Below are positions 40,345-52,339 of a DNA stretch of 64,000 bases, in pieces. The stretch is taken from the NCBI GenBank assembly GCA_030220185.1, contig JASPKZ010010272.1:3707501-3771500 (forward strand). Reading direction: 5' to 3'. Source of the DNA: Diploptera punctata (taxonomy: Eukaryota; Arthropoda; Insecta; Blattodea; Blaberidae). Each line of letters begins with the position of its first letter. Position 1 is the first letter of the stretch. The position numbers and the translations under genes were made by a program. Under the pieces are notes generated by a model. The model was not told the DNA's origin. It worked only from the letters and a program-made list of their open reading frames with translations, and did no database searches.

Positions 40345-40745
40345 TTTTTGGATATCTGTTTATTTTAATAGGATATGCTGGGTTTTGTTCTGAAAGATAG
40401 AAAATTGTGACCGCTAGAGCAATTTTTAAATTTTTACTTAATGTAAACTCTTACACCTGATGGTTTTAGAGGGTCCAATTGTGATTCTAAACCATCCAGG
40501 GACTCACTCAAACACACACAAAAAGTCATAAAAATTGGTCCAGCCGTATAGGCATTTTTTTAAATTTCAAGTAAACCTCCACTTCTAACAGTTAGATTTT
40601 CCTGATTTTTTGATAATACATGCTTCGGATTATTTTAATAGGATAGTCCAAGTTTTGTTGTGAAATATCGAAGATTGCAATCGCGAGCGACTTTTAAATT
40701 TTTGTTTCAGGTGAACTCCTACACCTAATGATTTTAGAAATTAAT
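40345..40745. repeat. Imperfect direct duplication
   Basis: ttattttaataggata begins two diverged segments about 270 bp apart (40362 and 40635) that share aatttttaaatttttacttaa-like and ctcctacacctaatg-like words. The phrase attggtccagccgt between them is common in insect DNA transposons. Confidence 0.5.
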
Positions 40746-41049
40746 AGATAACAGCTAAACACTCGCCGCATCTGAAACCATGTGTATACACATACAATGT
40801 TAGGAATATCAAATGTAATAAACTACTATAAGTATACCAGTAGGGCTTAGGAAAGAGAAAGGATAATTGGACATATCAATAGTTAATTAAATATAGGAAT
40901 GCAAGATTTTAAAACATAGATATTCATCTCCACTTCCAGCTGGTTTCTAAAGCTTATAAGTGAGCTCTATGTATTGGCAGGCTCATATTCTATTATAGAT
41001 ATAAGGGTGTGTCTAAAATCTCCTGTTTTATTTTATTCAACAAAGCAGC

Positions 41050-41830
41050 AAATATAGAACATTATAGACTTTATTTCTATCTCTACCATAGAGAGCTGGG
41101 ATCTTGGAGTTTAAAAATTGAGCTCAGAACTTCATTTGATAATATAGAGTATTGATTTTGATCTTTTTTAAACATGCCGAAATCATTTTCCCATTATAGT
41201 AGTAACCAGCAATGATCATAAATCCATTTGAAAAACTTTCCTTGCATTTTGAGTACCATTTTTAAAATTTTTCTTTTGTCCCTTTGATGGTAATAAATTG
41301 CATGAGGTTTGTTAGTGTCACTTAAATAGACATATGCTTCATCTAAAGTGACCACAAATTTTCACTTTCGTCCTGCCAGATGATTTTCTCAAGTTTTTTG
41401 CTATCCTTGCAACATTCTGAAATGTAACGAGGCAACAATTTATGAACTCTACCTTTGTGATGTTTTTCCAGATTCAAATCTTTGTTTATAATGGTGTTGA
41501 CTGTTTTGAAGAATATTTCTAATTTATTAGCAATGGTTGTTTGAATGATTGGTGACTGACCAGAAATACGGGCCTTAACCTTTCTTACTACATCTGATTT
41601 ACGAGTGGTTGCAGATTGTGAGTTTGCTTGTTTTTTTCAAGTTTGGAATTAATCCCTTGGGAGAGTTTACCACTTTATTTAACACTGAACTAATCCCTTT
41701 CTTTGAAACCACAAAATTCTGCTTCATACAGTCTTTAAAGTAAGAAGTATAACTATATATAACTATGTTTTGCATCTGAAAGAATGGTGATGTAGCCTTT
41801 CCAAAACGGTTCAATTTGCTTAGGCATTAT
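41050..41830 (-). pseudogene. Tc1/mariner-superfamily transposase pseudogene
   Basis: The minus strand reads KQNFVVSKKGISSVLNKVV at the N-terminal side and the catalytic block VVTLDEAYVYLSDTNKPHAI (about 41305-41365). RKILKMVLKMQGKFFKWIYD follows. VTLDEA corresponds to the first DDE aspartate. Several stops and frameshifts interrupt it. The terminal inverted repeats were not resolved. Confidence 0.65.
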
Positions 41831-41879
41831 GTCAGCAACACATGTACGTACACCACTCCTGTGAAGACTAAGCAATAAC

Positions 41880-41973
41880 TGAAATTCATCAGAGAACAAA
41901 AAAAAATGTTCTCCGATGAATTTCAATGATTATACCTCATAATGTTTACTTCCCAACATTAATTTAATATAAT
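41880..41973 (+). mobile_element. Minimal PLE-derived hairpin, 94 bp
   Basis: Arms gaaattcatcagagaac and gttctccgatgaatttc flank a run of A. The tail cctcataatgtttacttccc follows. The duplication is caataac (41873-41879 and 41974-41980). The arm motif cacctcat and all coding parts are gone. The arm words identify the subfamily of unit G. Confidence 0.75.
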
Positions 41974-41989
41974 CAATAACAATTTTTTT

Positions 41990-42480
41990 TAAAGAATGAG
42001 TCATTTTTTATATCTTGCCTCATAGTTTATGTTTTTTAAACACTGGAACTGAAGTTTTCAAAAGGAGACATCCCTTCCATTTTCAACCAATATTTATTGG
42101 GTGATTTTTGTTTAGGAAATTTAATAAAAAACTGTTTTGGAAGTTTGAATTTCACAATTTGGAAAAAAATTGCTACACAAAACAAGAAATATAATAATCT
42201 AATCCAGAAATATTATAATTTACCAAAACCAAAAACTGAAAAAGTTTGCATTAAAAAAGAATCAATCAACAAAATACAAAATTCAAGTAACAACAAAAAC
42301 AATGTAGTTAACCTTTAAAAAATATTAATTGATCGAAGAAATTGAAAATGGAAGGGATGTTTCCTTTTGAAAACTGCAGTTCCCATGTTTAAGAAAATAT
42401 AAACTATGAGATAAGATACAAAAAATGACTCATTCTCCATGAATAAGAACCTCATAATGTTATTTCCCATATTTAACTAT
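41990..42480 (+). mobile_element. Palindromic PLE-derived unit J
   Basis: Arms aatgagtcattttttatatc / gatacaaaaaatgactcatt carry ttgcctcatagtttatg. Inside is a short PLE coding scrap (FTIWKKIATQNKKYNN, 42145-42195). The tail cctcataatgttatttccca closes it. The hammerhead-like core is degenerate (TTGAAAATGGAAGG...GAAAACTGCAGTT). Confidence 0.75.
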
Positions 42481-42589
42481 GAATAACTGTTTTGTTCATC
42501 TCCCAGAACAGTGACCTTGGCACAATAGCATTCCCAATTCGTTACCAGAGATCAGAAACAACCCCATATATTAAGTTGTCTCATAAGTA

Positions 42590-43060
42590 ATGTGAGATTT
42601 TAAATTTGGTGTTTTATAAGATAGAATTGCTATTTACACGATGCCATAGCTAGTATTGCGAGCATGTGACAGTCACATGACAAAATGAAACTTACAAAGT
42701 TTGAGAATATAGTCCTCCTGAAATAGTACTGGAAGCAAGATTATACAGCTGCTACTGTGACTTGAAGAATATCTGAAGTGGAAGGAGAAGGTATCATTAG
42801 TGAGCATGTGGCAAATTATGGTTCCAATGTTTCAACACTGGAGAAGAAAATACTAAAGATTTACTATGTTCTTTAAGAATTAAAGTATGGGATTATTATA
42901 ATTTATCCTTCAGTGAGAAGTATTAAATTAATAATAACAACATCTAAAGTATGCGATATTAAGAATACACAGAGTTGGTAGGAAATCTGCAAAAAAGTAC
43001 TCACAGGTTGTCAAAAGAACTAGGTCCATCAAAAGATACCATTATTAACCCATTTGTTTC
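42590..43060 (+). pseudogene. mariner-like transposase N-terminal fragment, interrupted
   Basis: The plus strand reads RISEVEGEGIISEHVANYG and resumes after an insertion with DIKNTQSW. This matches the helix-turn-helix and linker of mariner transposases. The upstream gtctcataagtaatgtgag may be an inverted-repeat end. Many stops are present. Confidence 0.55.
42893..42944 (+). mobile_element. 52-bp S1 SINE tail insertion
   Basis: It contains only the S1 3' end (tttatccttcagtgagaagt and attaataataacaacatc). It is inserted in the mariner fragment between taaagtatg(g/c)ga copies (42881-42892 and 42945-42956). It is an extremely 5'-truncated SINE. Confidence 0.75.
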
Positions 43061-43069
43061 AGATTTAAA

Positions 43070-44740
43070 CGCTCAATGCATGTCCCCAGAAACAGCATTT
43101 AAGTCACCATAAATTATATTGTCTATTTCCAGTCATTCAAAATGAACAAAAGACAATGGTACTTGAGTTCACAATAAGGGTGAAGCCCAAAACATATTCC
43201 TCTATTTATAAATGTTAACAACAGATTACCCTGCCAAGGGATGTACAAAATATGTAACATGAACATGAAATATAATGGTCTAGTAGCCTAATTCATTAAC
43301 ATTTTAAGTTATAAAACTGATAGGTACCAAGGAAAAAATATGCAATTACATAGAACTCCAGACTTAATTACACTTATGTGAGGATCTAAATGAAAATCTG
43401 TATTTCTTAGATACCAATTAAAATTTGTTCTTTTAGTATTCTATTTAAGGCCATTAACTCAAAAAGATAAAATTACAATTACAACAAATAATTTAGAACA
43501 TAGAATTTTATTAACGGAAATTACTTCAACACTCAATGTCATTTATATGGAATAATCATGGTGATGGAACAGCACATGTTAATCAAACTAGAATATTTGA
43601 AATTTTATTTATTTAAAATCATCACAATTGTAGCACAATCTATTAAATCTAAAAAGTATAAATTAAATGCAGAGGAAATACTGAGATTCTACTAGAAAAT
43701 AAAACATTTACAATACATACAACTGAGTATTTATACAATTTCAAGCTGCTTGGTAACACCAGGCCAGGCAATATGACAACACTTATTTTCCTTTCATTCT
43801 TATTTTCACGTTATTTAATAAAATAAAATACGGAGAGAAATTACATATACAATATTTGAACTTATGGGTAATCTGAATAATGCACCCTCCAGCTATTTTA
43901 GTTCAATCTGAATCAATCAAATGAATGATTTGTTGATGAAATGTAGGTTATGTTACGTGAGAGCCATCCCAAACCCCAACCACCACCACCACTGAAGAGT
44001 GATTTCTTATATACACGAAAATCAAAGCCATCCAAAATGTACCATTTAGACATCATGTTTTAATACATAATAAAAATCCCATGTTTCCAGTACAAGGCAT
44101 TTTAAAAAAGCTAACCCTGCCCTGAATTCAATTTAACGAGACAAAAACCGTCAAATATAAAGTTAATGTGATCTGTATTTTTTTTTTTTAAGTTTAAGAG
44201 TAACTAACCAATATTTAAAACTTACCAAAATGTGACCTAAATTATTGTTATGAATTGTTTTGGGTTATTATCCTTCTTGAAAATGTTGCAATAAAAGTAG
44301 ATAGTTGAACATTCATAAAAATAATTCTGGAATCTTCACCCAAAAGAACTAAAAAACAGTTGAAGGGTGCATTATTCAGATTATCCAAACTTTATAACCA
44401 AACAGACTAATTAAGTCCTATATTCACATGTCTCAATCTTTAATACAGGTACAAAATCAGGCATTAGATTACATTTGTAGTCTATTTAGAGAAAGGTCAA
44501 AATTACATAAACTAGTTAACAATCATTGCCTTCTTTGGAAATTTGATTGATGTTATAATAATTGTGGTATCAAATATGTTTAAAGTTCTTGAAAACAATT
44601 ACAATAGTTATACTTTTCTCTTTCCCTAAATAGACTACACCCTATTCTGAGTGTCTATAGAGTGGAGATTTCAACAATTATTTACTAATTTTTAATAATA
44701 AAGATCTGAAAATGAATTACAGAAACCTTCTTATGAATTA
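43070..44740. other. Long spacer, no gene or known repeat seen
   Basis: AT-rich sequence with only short open frames. I found no inverted repeats or tRNA-like boxes. Confidence 0.45.
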
Positions 44741-44744
44741 AATA

Positions 44745-45690
44745 AAATAGCTAAAAAAATATACGAAGATACCCACTTCAAAAACAAAATCAATGGGATT
44801 TTGGGTAAAGATATACAAAGGGTTAAAATAGAAATAAATGGACATATAGTAGAATAAGTATTTAATTTTAACTATTTTGGAAACATAATTTTAGAAAATA
44901 AAAGGGATACAGAAATACAATTTAAAAAATATAATAAATTTAATGGCACAATAAAAAGAAATTTTGGAAAATCAATGTCAATAGAAACCAAATTAAGAAT
45001 TACATAAAATTATTTCAAAACCAGCACTTAAATATGGAAGTGAAGTTTGGGTCCTGAATCAAGAGATAAAAAGAAATTTGAAGCAGCACATGTGAGATTT
45101 TTGAGACCACTTCATTATTTCACAAGGTTAGATCTTCAAAGAAATTTTGATAACAGAAAAAAATTTGAAGTAAAAAATATATGTTGTTGTTGTTTTCAAA
45201 TGCTGGGCCTTGGCAACGAAGCCATTAGCGTTCTTGCTCTCCAATATTTCTCTATGGTTGATCCAACAGGTAATACTTCACAGGTTTGTAGATGTTCTTC
45301 GTTCATTTCTTCATCTTTGTTGCATAGAGGACAATTTGGATTCGTGTAGATTCCTATTTTATATAAATGTTTGGCCAAATAGTCATGTTCTGTAAGCAGT
45401 CTAAATTTTGCTGCTGTAGTTTTACATGGAATTTCTGGAATAATATCTGGCTTCTTTACTAAAATATTCCATTTTTTTGTCTAGTCAAAAATATATTAAA
45501 TGATATAACAAAATATCAACAAAATTGGAAACATATTTTGAGGATGGAAAGGGGAAGATTACCCAAACCATCTCTACAATATCAACCACAGGGAAAGAGA
45601 GATTTGGGAAGGCCATGACGTAGATGGATTCACCAGGATCATCTTGAGTAAACTACAGGCAACAGATTCTACTAAAATGTTCATGATGAT
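44745..45690 (+). pseudogene. Non-LTR C-terminal fragment, interrupted
   Basis: It is the same region as 25980-26580 (ISKPALKYGSEVWVLNQ near 45010). It is split at about 45178, resumes near 45490 with LNDITKYQQNWKHILRMERG, and ends GRPWRRWIHQDHLE. The insert is the element at 45178-45415 plus unassigned sequence. Stops are present. Confidence 0.7.
45178..45415 (-). mobile_element. Non-LTR 3' end fragment with CCHC-like tail
   Basis: The minus strand reads [20 protein letters not shown] and [17 protein letters not shown]. It is nearly identical to 29690-29930. The left boundary begins with a gttgtt repeat, the A-rich end of the minus-strand element. Confidence 0.7.
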
Positions 45691-45699
45691 AATAAAGAT

Positions 45700-46990
45700 A
45701 AACTTAAATCAAACTTTTAGTTAGAGCATCTACTATTGCACTTGTGTATATCCACTCCATAGACATCCTGAATAGGGTGTATAAACTGCTCATCTCAGTA
45801 AAATAGAAATATAGTGTGGCATTAGAAGATACATACATTTATTTATATAAAAGTAATGCCTTGGGTTTCAACACATCTACAAGCAATTATTGCTTTTAAT
45901 TAACAATTCATATTCCTAATGATTTCACCAAATAATTCATAAACAGTTAGAGTCTGCCAGATGATGAATTGTTGTAGACTTTTGGAAAACTGACATCATT
46001 TAATTTTTTTCTTTCATAGACCTATGTTTGATTGCTTGACCATCAGATTGAATTTATTGGTAGTTAAACTATTCTTCAAGTCAAGAAAAAAGCAGGAACT
46101 TTGATGTTCTTCTCTCCCCTTTACTACATAGATATGCAACAGCAGAAAATAATTCAATTTAATGTTTCAATTCTATGGCAGAATGGTAGTTTTATAGAAA
46201 ACACAATATTCATTCAAGCTTGTGGAGTTCTACTGTTACATTAAATTATATTTCAGTTCATAATTATAGATATTATGACATATTGTTGATCCATTGCTCA
46301 AATTACTGCCTCTAAATTTTGTGGGTGGTAGCAGGACTCTATATATGACAATAGGAGTTAGATTTGGGTTGGGTGCAGCCAGCAAACAACCTTTCCAAAA
46401 GTGCTTTCTGGAGAAATCATTTTCCAGATGAATCAACCCTAGAAAAATGTCACTCTTGAGGCTTCCATTCAAGAGAAGACTGGTCTGGCATTCAAATTAT
46501 TTCTGCCCTCACATATATAAGGAGGTGGAAGGGTCTGACCGCCCAGTTGGGTCTGGGTGTGGACCAATGAAAGTGAAGAAGAGCAACAAATAAGTAAAGA
46601 TGTAAAGTGAAGTCATCAGCAATTGTGAGGAACTGAGTGAGAAAGTAAACATTGTAGAAGTGATATCATTAGCAGCAAATTATTTGTGTGAAATCATTGA
46701 AATGTTGTGAAGTAAATTAAGTGAATTTGGAAATTTTGTGTAAATATCTGTGAATCTAATTCCAAGAAACTTGGCACATACTCAAAACTGCTACTAGTGC
46801 TCCAATATTAAAAAAAAAAAAAGTTAAATATTGCAATCATACCAATTGCAGCATACTAATGGTACACCAATTTTTCTGCATTCAAGGAAGTACAATAACA
46901 GTCAAAGAAAGCCAATAAATTGATAAGCGATAAATATATATTGCAGACTGTATATTTCAGTACTTCCTTATATTTAAATATTAAGCTTTA
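45700..46990. other. Spacer, possible solo LTR not proven
   Basis: No gene was recognised. The stretch acatatataaggaggtgg near 46514, followed by GC-richer sequence, looks promoter-like. I saw no second copy, TG...CA ends or duplication. Confidence 0.3.
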
Positions 46991-47003
46991 CCATTGAAGT
47001 TAG

Positions 47004-47310
47004 TCCACCACCGTGGTCTCGAGGTAGCATGCTGCCTTGTCACGTAGCAGGCCCCGGGTTTGATTCCCGGTCGGGACAGGTTACTGGGTGAGGTTTCTTT
47101 GGGGCTTTTCCTCACTTGTAAGACAAATGTCAGGAAGCCTATGGTTCAATAGTCCCCAAAAATCATCGGCCATCATCGTCATCCTTATCATTTCACCAGT
47201 GTGGAAAACAACAGGAAGCTACCACACCTATAATTCTCTGGTAAAGCTGCAAAGCATAGCATGAAAATGCTATGATTGCAGTGAAAGACCTGCCCTAGGG
47301 TAGAACATTA
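47004..47310 (+). mobile_element. SINE family S2, copy 2
   Basis: The head ccaccgtggtctcgaggtag, box B gggtttgattcccggtc and the body gtaagacaaatgtcaggaag match 24761-25060. The 3' part is gctgcaaagcatagcatgaa. Confidence 0.8.
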
Positions 47311-47329
47311 TACAATGCTATTAAAGTTT

Positions 47330-48165
47330 TAGTCTTGTGATGCCATGCTGATTTATATATCCATACTGTAGTCATCATGGCGGCTTCTGCAAGTGGTGTG
47401 TTAATTTCTTTCATACACTATTTCAAACAAAACAGAAGTAGATGGCAACTTAAATGGAGAAAGTGTATAGAGGGAGATAAGGGGACAGGATAGCACAGAA
47501 TTATATTTTACTTTTTTCTTGACTTGCTGAACACTTTAACTAAAAGGAAGAAAAATAAAATCAGTGCATAGCAAACATTAATATAATTTTATATCACAAC
47601 AATACTATATACTTTTTGGTTATCAGATCCTGTGTTAATAGTAAAATTATTGATTCCTGTAAAAGTTAAATAAAAAAATGACTGATGCTTGGTTATGAAG
47701 ATTATGACAACAAAATAATAATTTTTATAATGAGCTACGTTGTTAGTAAAATCAATGTAACACTGAGAACAAATTTTGAAACATTCCCTAAACCTTCTCT
47801 GTGAAATATCCACATATTGAGGTGGGGGAAAATGTCATTGCGTGGACCATTTAACAAATTAAAAATCTGTACAGTTTTGTGAAATAGTATTAATTTCATA
47901 ACTTCAAGTTCACATTCATACTCTACAACTTCACATATTTTGTTGGATTTTATCACAATTTATTATTCCCACATGAATATAAACATTGCAATATTATAAC
48001 TGTTTTCTATGAAATGTAACAGTGGTATAACACATTGTAGATAAAAACCATTAAATCTGTGAATGCCCTAATTTCTACATTTCTTTAATTGTCCATTAAT
48101 ACTAAAAAAATTATTCATGATTGTCTATCATTATAATTTTTCCAGATAAAGTAAAGGCAAAATTT
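47330..48165. other. Spacer, nothing recognised
   Basis: AT-rich. Frames of 73-74 codons on the minus strand have no recognisable similarity. Confidence 0.4.
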
Positions 48166-48180
48166 ACAAATGAATCTTAA

Positions 48181-48745
48181 TGATATTAAGAATTGGAAAA
48201 TTAACATCTCACCTCATAATTTGTAGAATTCTTGAGAACATGTTTCAGAATTTATAAATGAGTTTAAAAAAATGTTTTTTATATCTCACCTCATAAAGTT
48301 GGAGTTTAACTGAAGATGAAGACAAAATGACTTTGAAACTGGCATCATGAAAACATAGAACTTTATGAGATGAGATATAAAAATATTTTCTCCAATTCAT
48401 TTATAAATTGAAAATAGCTCATAGTGTTACTTCCCACTGTAATTTTGATTAAATGTTTGAGAATGCTTGCATTCTATCATCGGCTCGTTCTGGCTGTTGA
48501 ATAGGTGGATGGTGGTCGTTTAGGTTGCTTGCACCTTCCTCATTAGGTTGCCCAATGAACTTCCAAATCAAATTGTTTTCCCAGGGAACCTACAAGATCA
48601 CCAACCACCAATTCAACAGTCGGAACAAGCTGATAATAGAATGTAAGCATTCTGAATTCTACAAATTATAAGGTGGGATGTCAATTTTCCAATTCTTATT
48701 GTTAATAAAGAACCTCATAGTGTTGATTCTTAAAAATATTAATTA
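48181..48745 (+). mobile_element. PLE-derived hairpin K, outer layer
   Basis: Arms ttggaaaattaacatctcac and gtgggatgtcaattttcc carry cctcataatttgtagaattc and its inverse. The tail is cctcatagtgttgattctta. The duplication is gaatcttaa (48172-48180 and 48746-48754). A second palindrome sits inside the left arm. A coding scrap near 48540-48590 resembles the PLE C-terminus on the minus strand. Confidence 0.75.
48239..48456 (+). mobile_element. PLE-derived hairpin nested in K
   Basis: Arms ttataaatgagtttaaaaaa and ttctccaattcatttataaa carry atatctcacctcataaagtt and its inverse. A hammerhead-like core starts at 48310 (CTGAAGATG...GAAACTGGCATC, cleavage triplet mutated). The tail is ctcatagtgttacttccca. 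The duplication is ttgagaa (48232-48238 and 48457-48463). Confidence 0.8.
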
Positions 48746-49139
48746 GAATCTTAACGAGCTGTAAGTGAATCACACTGCATCATTCTAATTGCTTATAGAG
48801 GGTATTTACGATGTATGGCAATAATGAAACTGAATTAATTTTTTCAATGTTTTTATTTAAATTAACATTTTCGAATCCTGGATAGAATTGAACCAAATCA
48901 CAGTTCAAGTGTTAATTTTTCTTTCTTAAATTAGATTCTATGCAGGATTGGAAAATGTCAATTTAAATAAAAACATAGAAAATATGAAGCTTTACCGCTA
49001 AAAAGTAAAGTATAAATTTTCAATAAAAAATACTTCTGAATAGAAGACGTCAGTTGGCGTGATGGTAGCAACAGCTATCAGCCTTCGAACAAATGAGAAT
49101 TGTATAATTGTAAAGAAATGTTAAGGTTTGTATCGTTGT

Positions 49140-49225
49140 TTGAATGGTGTAATGGACAGCACTATCATATGGAGAACGAGAGGTCTAGGGTTCAAATCCC
49201 GGTTCAAGCATTAATTTTCTTTCTT
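49140..49225 (+). repeat. SINE family S9, best tRNA-like copy
   Basis: tgaatggtgtaatggacagc as the A-box side, gggttcaaatcccggtt as the B box, and ttaattttctttctta flank. Confidence 0.55.
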
Positions 49226-49819
49226 AAATCTGATTTGATTTTATTACTCATTATTGGTCACTTTGATGATGTAGGGTAGGGTAGAGTATTAACATATGGA
49301 CTCTCCTCTACCATCATACAAAGTTTCATTCCTATGCAGTAATTACTTTGGCCGTGTCCAGTGTTAGGGGTGGATTGTGTGTTTGAACTCCATTGGGTGT
49401 GCCGTGTGTGTCCGAGCATTCCTGTATGATAATGCTGTCTCCCCCAATGCTTCCACAAGACCTACATGACATTCTTGTGCTGTATGGCCATGGCATATTG
49501 AATTTTCAACCAATATCGCTGTTCCTGCTTTGTAAACATGGCAAAACACAAAAGCTTAGAGCGGCAACTCATAGGAGACTAACTTTCTGTCTCCAAAGCA
49601 CATGTACTTTGAGATGTACGGACAAGTTCATTTACTGTAAGATAGGTCAGACATATATTAACGTGTGACAGAAGTTACAACAATTAACTTTGTCTGGTTT
49701 TGCTTCTACAGCAGTGTTGCCACTACTTTTGTTACAGCCCATGTATGTTAAATAGTATAACATTAGTTCATTACTTATTTTTTATTATTATTGCTTCCGG
49801 AAGATGGTTATAATTTTTT

Positions 49820-50260
49820 TTATATTTGAAGAGAAAAACTTTCACCTAGAGTGAGACTCGAACCTGGGACTTTTGGCTTTCCAGGCCAAATGCTCTACCA
49901 ACTGAGCTACCGAGGCGAGTTGCGATCTAGATGCAAATTTTTCTCTTATATACGTTGTAATTCCCTTGCGCCAAATGTTTTGAAACCTTTGCTTCTATCT
50001 TTGCAAATGGCAGCTTCTTAGTTAAGAAGACATTTATTGGGAATTTAACACTACTTTATGAAGCCAGTAAGGCTTGTATTGATGTTTTTATTATTAATTT
50101 AACACTTCTCACTGAAGGATAAATTATATTTGAAGACAAAAAAGAGCATTTGGCCCGGAATGCCAAAGGTCCCGGGTTCAAGTCTCGGTCTACGCGAAAA
50201 TTTTTCTCTTCAAATATAATTTATCCTTCAGTGAGAAGTATTAAATTAATAATAAAAAAC
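49820..50260. mobile_element. Inverted S1 SINE dimer
   Basis: A full minus-strand S1 (tRNA-like part 49844-49916, body to about 50135) joins a truncated plus-strand S1 (50143-50260) that begins inside the tRNA-like D arm (agagcatttggcccgg). Both outer ends are A/T-rich and mirrored. Confidence 0.75.
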
Positions 50261-50269
50261 ATCAATAAT

Positions 50270-50924
50270 TTATTTTGTTTACATTAGGACCCATTCTAAG
50301 AATAATTAGACTTTAATAATAAGTTGAAATGCGCACACCGTGCATGGAGGTAAGTACATTACTTGTCTTTACTATAAGCTGCGATGGATTTCTGTCTATT
50401 CTTACACTTTATAATATGATATCTGTCACAAAATTCCTAACATAATACACACACACACACTTGTCATTTGGTTTGTGGTAGGTCTGGTTGCTGCACACCT
50501 TGTGGTAAAAGCCATAGGTTGCTAATCTTGTCGTCGCATTAGACTTTACCAGACCGATGATATTACCCCTCTATAAGCAGTTAAAATAGTGTAGTACAAT
50601 TAATTTACATCCTGTTGTACTTCAATGATGAGAACTCTTGAATTTTTATGCATCAAAAGTATTTAATTCTAAGTAATAAATTAATATTATTTTGAAATTT
50701 ATCTGAAATAATCAGAAAAATTTACTTGATTTTTACATTAAATGGATATTGCGTTACAATTATTATCTTCATTATGGGTTTAATACTAATAATGAACATA
50801 TGAAAGCAGTATAAGACACATACTACTATTATTAAAAAGCATTTTAATTAAATTTTATAATCTTGTGACTTTTCTCAAACTGATAATTCTTAATTATTTT
50901 AAATATATGTGATTCCAATTTAAC
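50270..50924. other. Spacer, nothing recognised
   Basis: AT-rich DNA with an (AC)n run at about 50446-50460. No gene was seen. Confidence 0.4.
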
Positions 50925-50936
50925 AAGATACAAAGA

Positions 50937-51388
50937 ATAAATTAATGAGTCATTTTTACATCTTACCTCATATTTCATGTTTTATTAAACACGGTAACTA
51001 TAGTTTTCAAATGATCTTGTCATTCATTTTCAACCGCCATTATGACTACCGGATATTCGTTGGAATCTCCCTCTATAACGTTGCCATCTGGTGTTGATTT
51101 GATGAACTTCGAGATATCGTTGCCATCTGGTATTGATTTGATGAACTTCGAGATGAGGTCATCAAATCAATACCAGATGGCAACGTTATAGAGGGAGATT
51201 CCAACGAATATCCGGTAGTCATAATGGCGGTTGAAAATGAATGACAAAATCATTTGAAAACTATAGTTATATACTATAACTATATATTATATTTAATAAA
51301 ACATGAAATATGAGGTAAGATGTAAAAATGACTCATTAATTTATTAATTAAGAACCTCATAATGTGTTTCCCATTTTTAACTATGAAG
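50937..51388 (+). mobile_element. Palindromic PLE-derived unit L
   Basis: This 452-bp insertion lies between perfect 12-bp copies of aagatacaaaga (50925-50936 and 51389-51400). The arms are long: attaatgagtcatttttaca mirrors tgtaaaaatgactcattaat. They carry cttacctcatatttcatg. The interior shows a second duplication (cgttgccatctggt twice). The tail cctcataatgtgtttccc has the same 3' end as the 31-bp insertions. Confidence 0.85.
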
Positions 51389-51794
51389 AAGATACAAAGA
51401 TTTTGAAGCTAACATCAAAGTATAAAGAGCAATAAAATAAATTATAACAAATATCACAGGAAGTTGAGAATATTTGCAATTTGATACATAATTAGATTGA
51501 AGTTCAAAATACAAATTTATTCAGAAAAAACTTAATATAGAGGTAAAAACAAATGCACAAAATCTTTATGTTAAAGACAGTCTCATTTTTTAGAAAAATT
51601 ATTGAATTTCGGAGAACCCAGGATCAAATATAAATTTGAAGCAATCCATCCACTAATTTGTGTTTTAAACACAATTTATGCCAAAAATTATATTTTTTAT
51701 TCAAATTGATTTACATAAATCTCCTACTTGTCCTTTCTATAACCTTAAATGAGGATTTAGATCATCATCTCTGATTCCAGCCTTCATTCAATTG

Positions 51795-52235
51795 AACATC
51801 CCTCAGGGGTCCTCATCTAGGGGATATGTGGATGGCGACCACAAGGTGCCCAAGCTGAGCAAAACATTTCTTCCACTTACTTGTGTTTTGCACTCTTTTA
51901 ACTTTACTATCTAACCTCTCTTGGTTAACTCTTGTTTTTTTCGATTCTGATGCTATTAGGGCATCCGAGGGCTAGGGAATTTTTCCTTTCTTCCATTTCT
52001 TCTTTCCTTTATTTTCTTTTCTTCTCCAGAAAAGCCTGACCAGAGGCTATAAGATGGCAGCCCCATCACTGGTCTTGCCTTCCTTTGGCCAGCAACCAAT
52101 CGAAGGGACTATTATTATGCTTTCAAGTCTTATACGAGAATTTCCCGGAAGGATCAAAACGCTGGAGGGAAAATTTTCTATAGGATCGTAACAGGCCTTG
52201 GCCTAATACTTGGAAGGAAGAAGAAGAAGATATTT
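51795..52235 (-). repeat. Dispersed repeat of about 430 bp, copy 2
   Basis: Inverse copy of 39900-40330, beginning ccctcaggggtcctcatcta and ending in gaagaagaaga. The match runs over the whole length with few differences. Confidence 0.75.
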
Positions 52236-52339
52236 ATTCTAAATATTAGAATGCAAGAGAGTGAATGTCATTATCATCAACTGCTCAGCATAAAATACAT
52301 TCCAATCAACCACCATGTTCAAGGGTACGTGGAACATTT

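Noticed and set aside
46505..46760. Solo LTR
   Set aside because: It has a TATA-like start and GC-richer body, but no second copy, terminal TG/CA or duplication was visible.
49393..49668. 91-codon plus-strand open frame
   Set aside because: No motif, splice context or similarity was recognised. It overlaps frames on the other strand of equal length.
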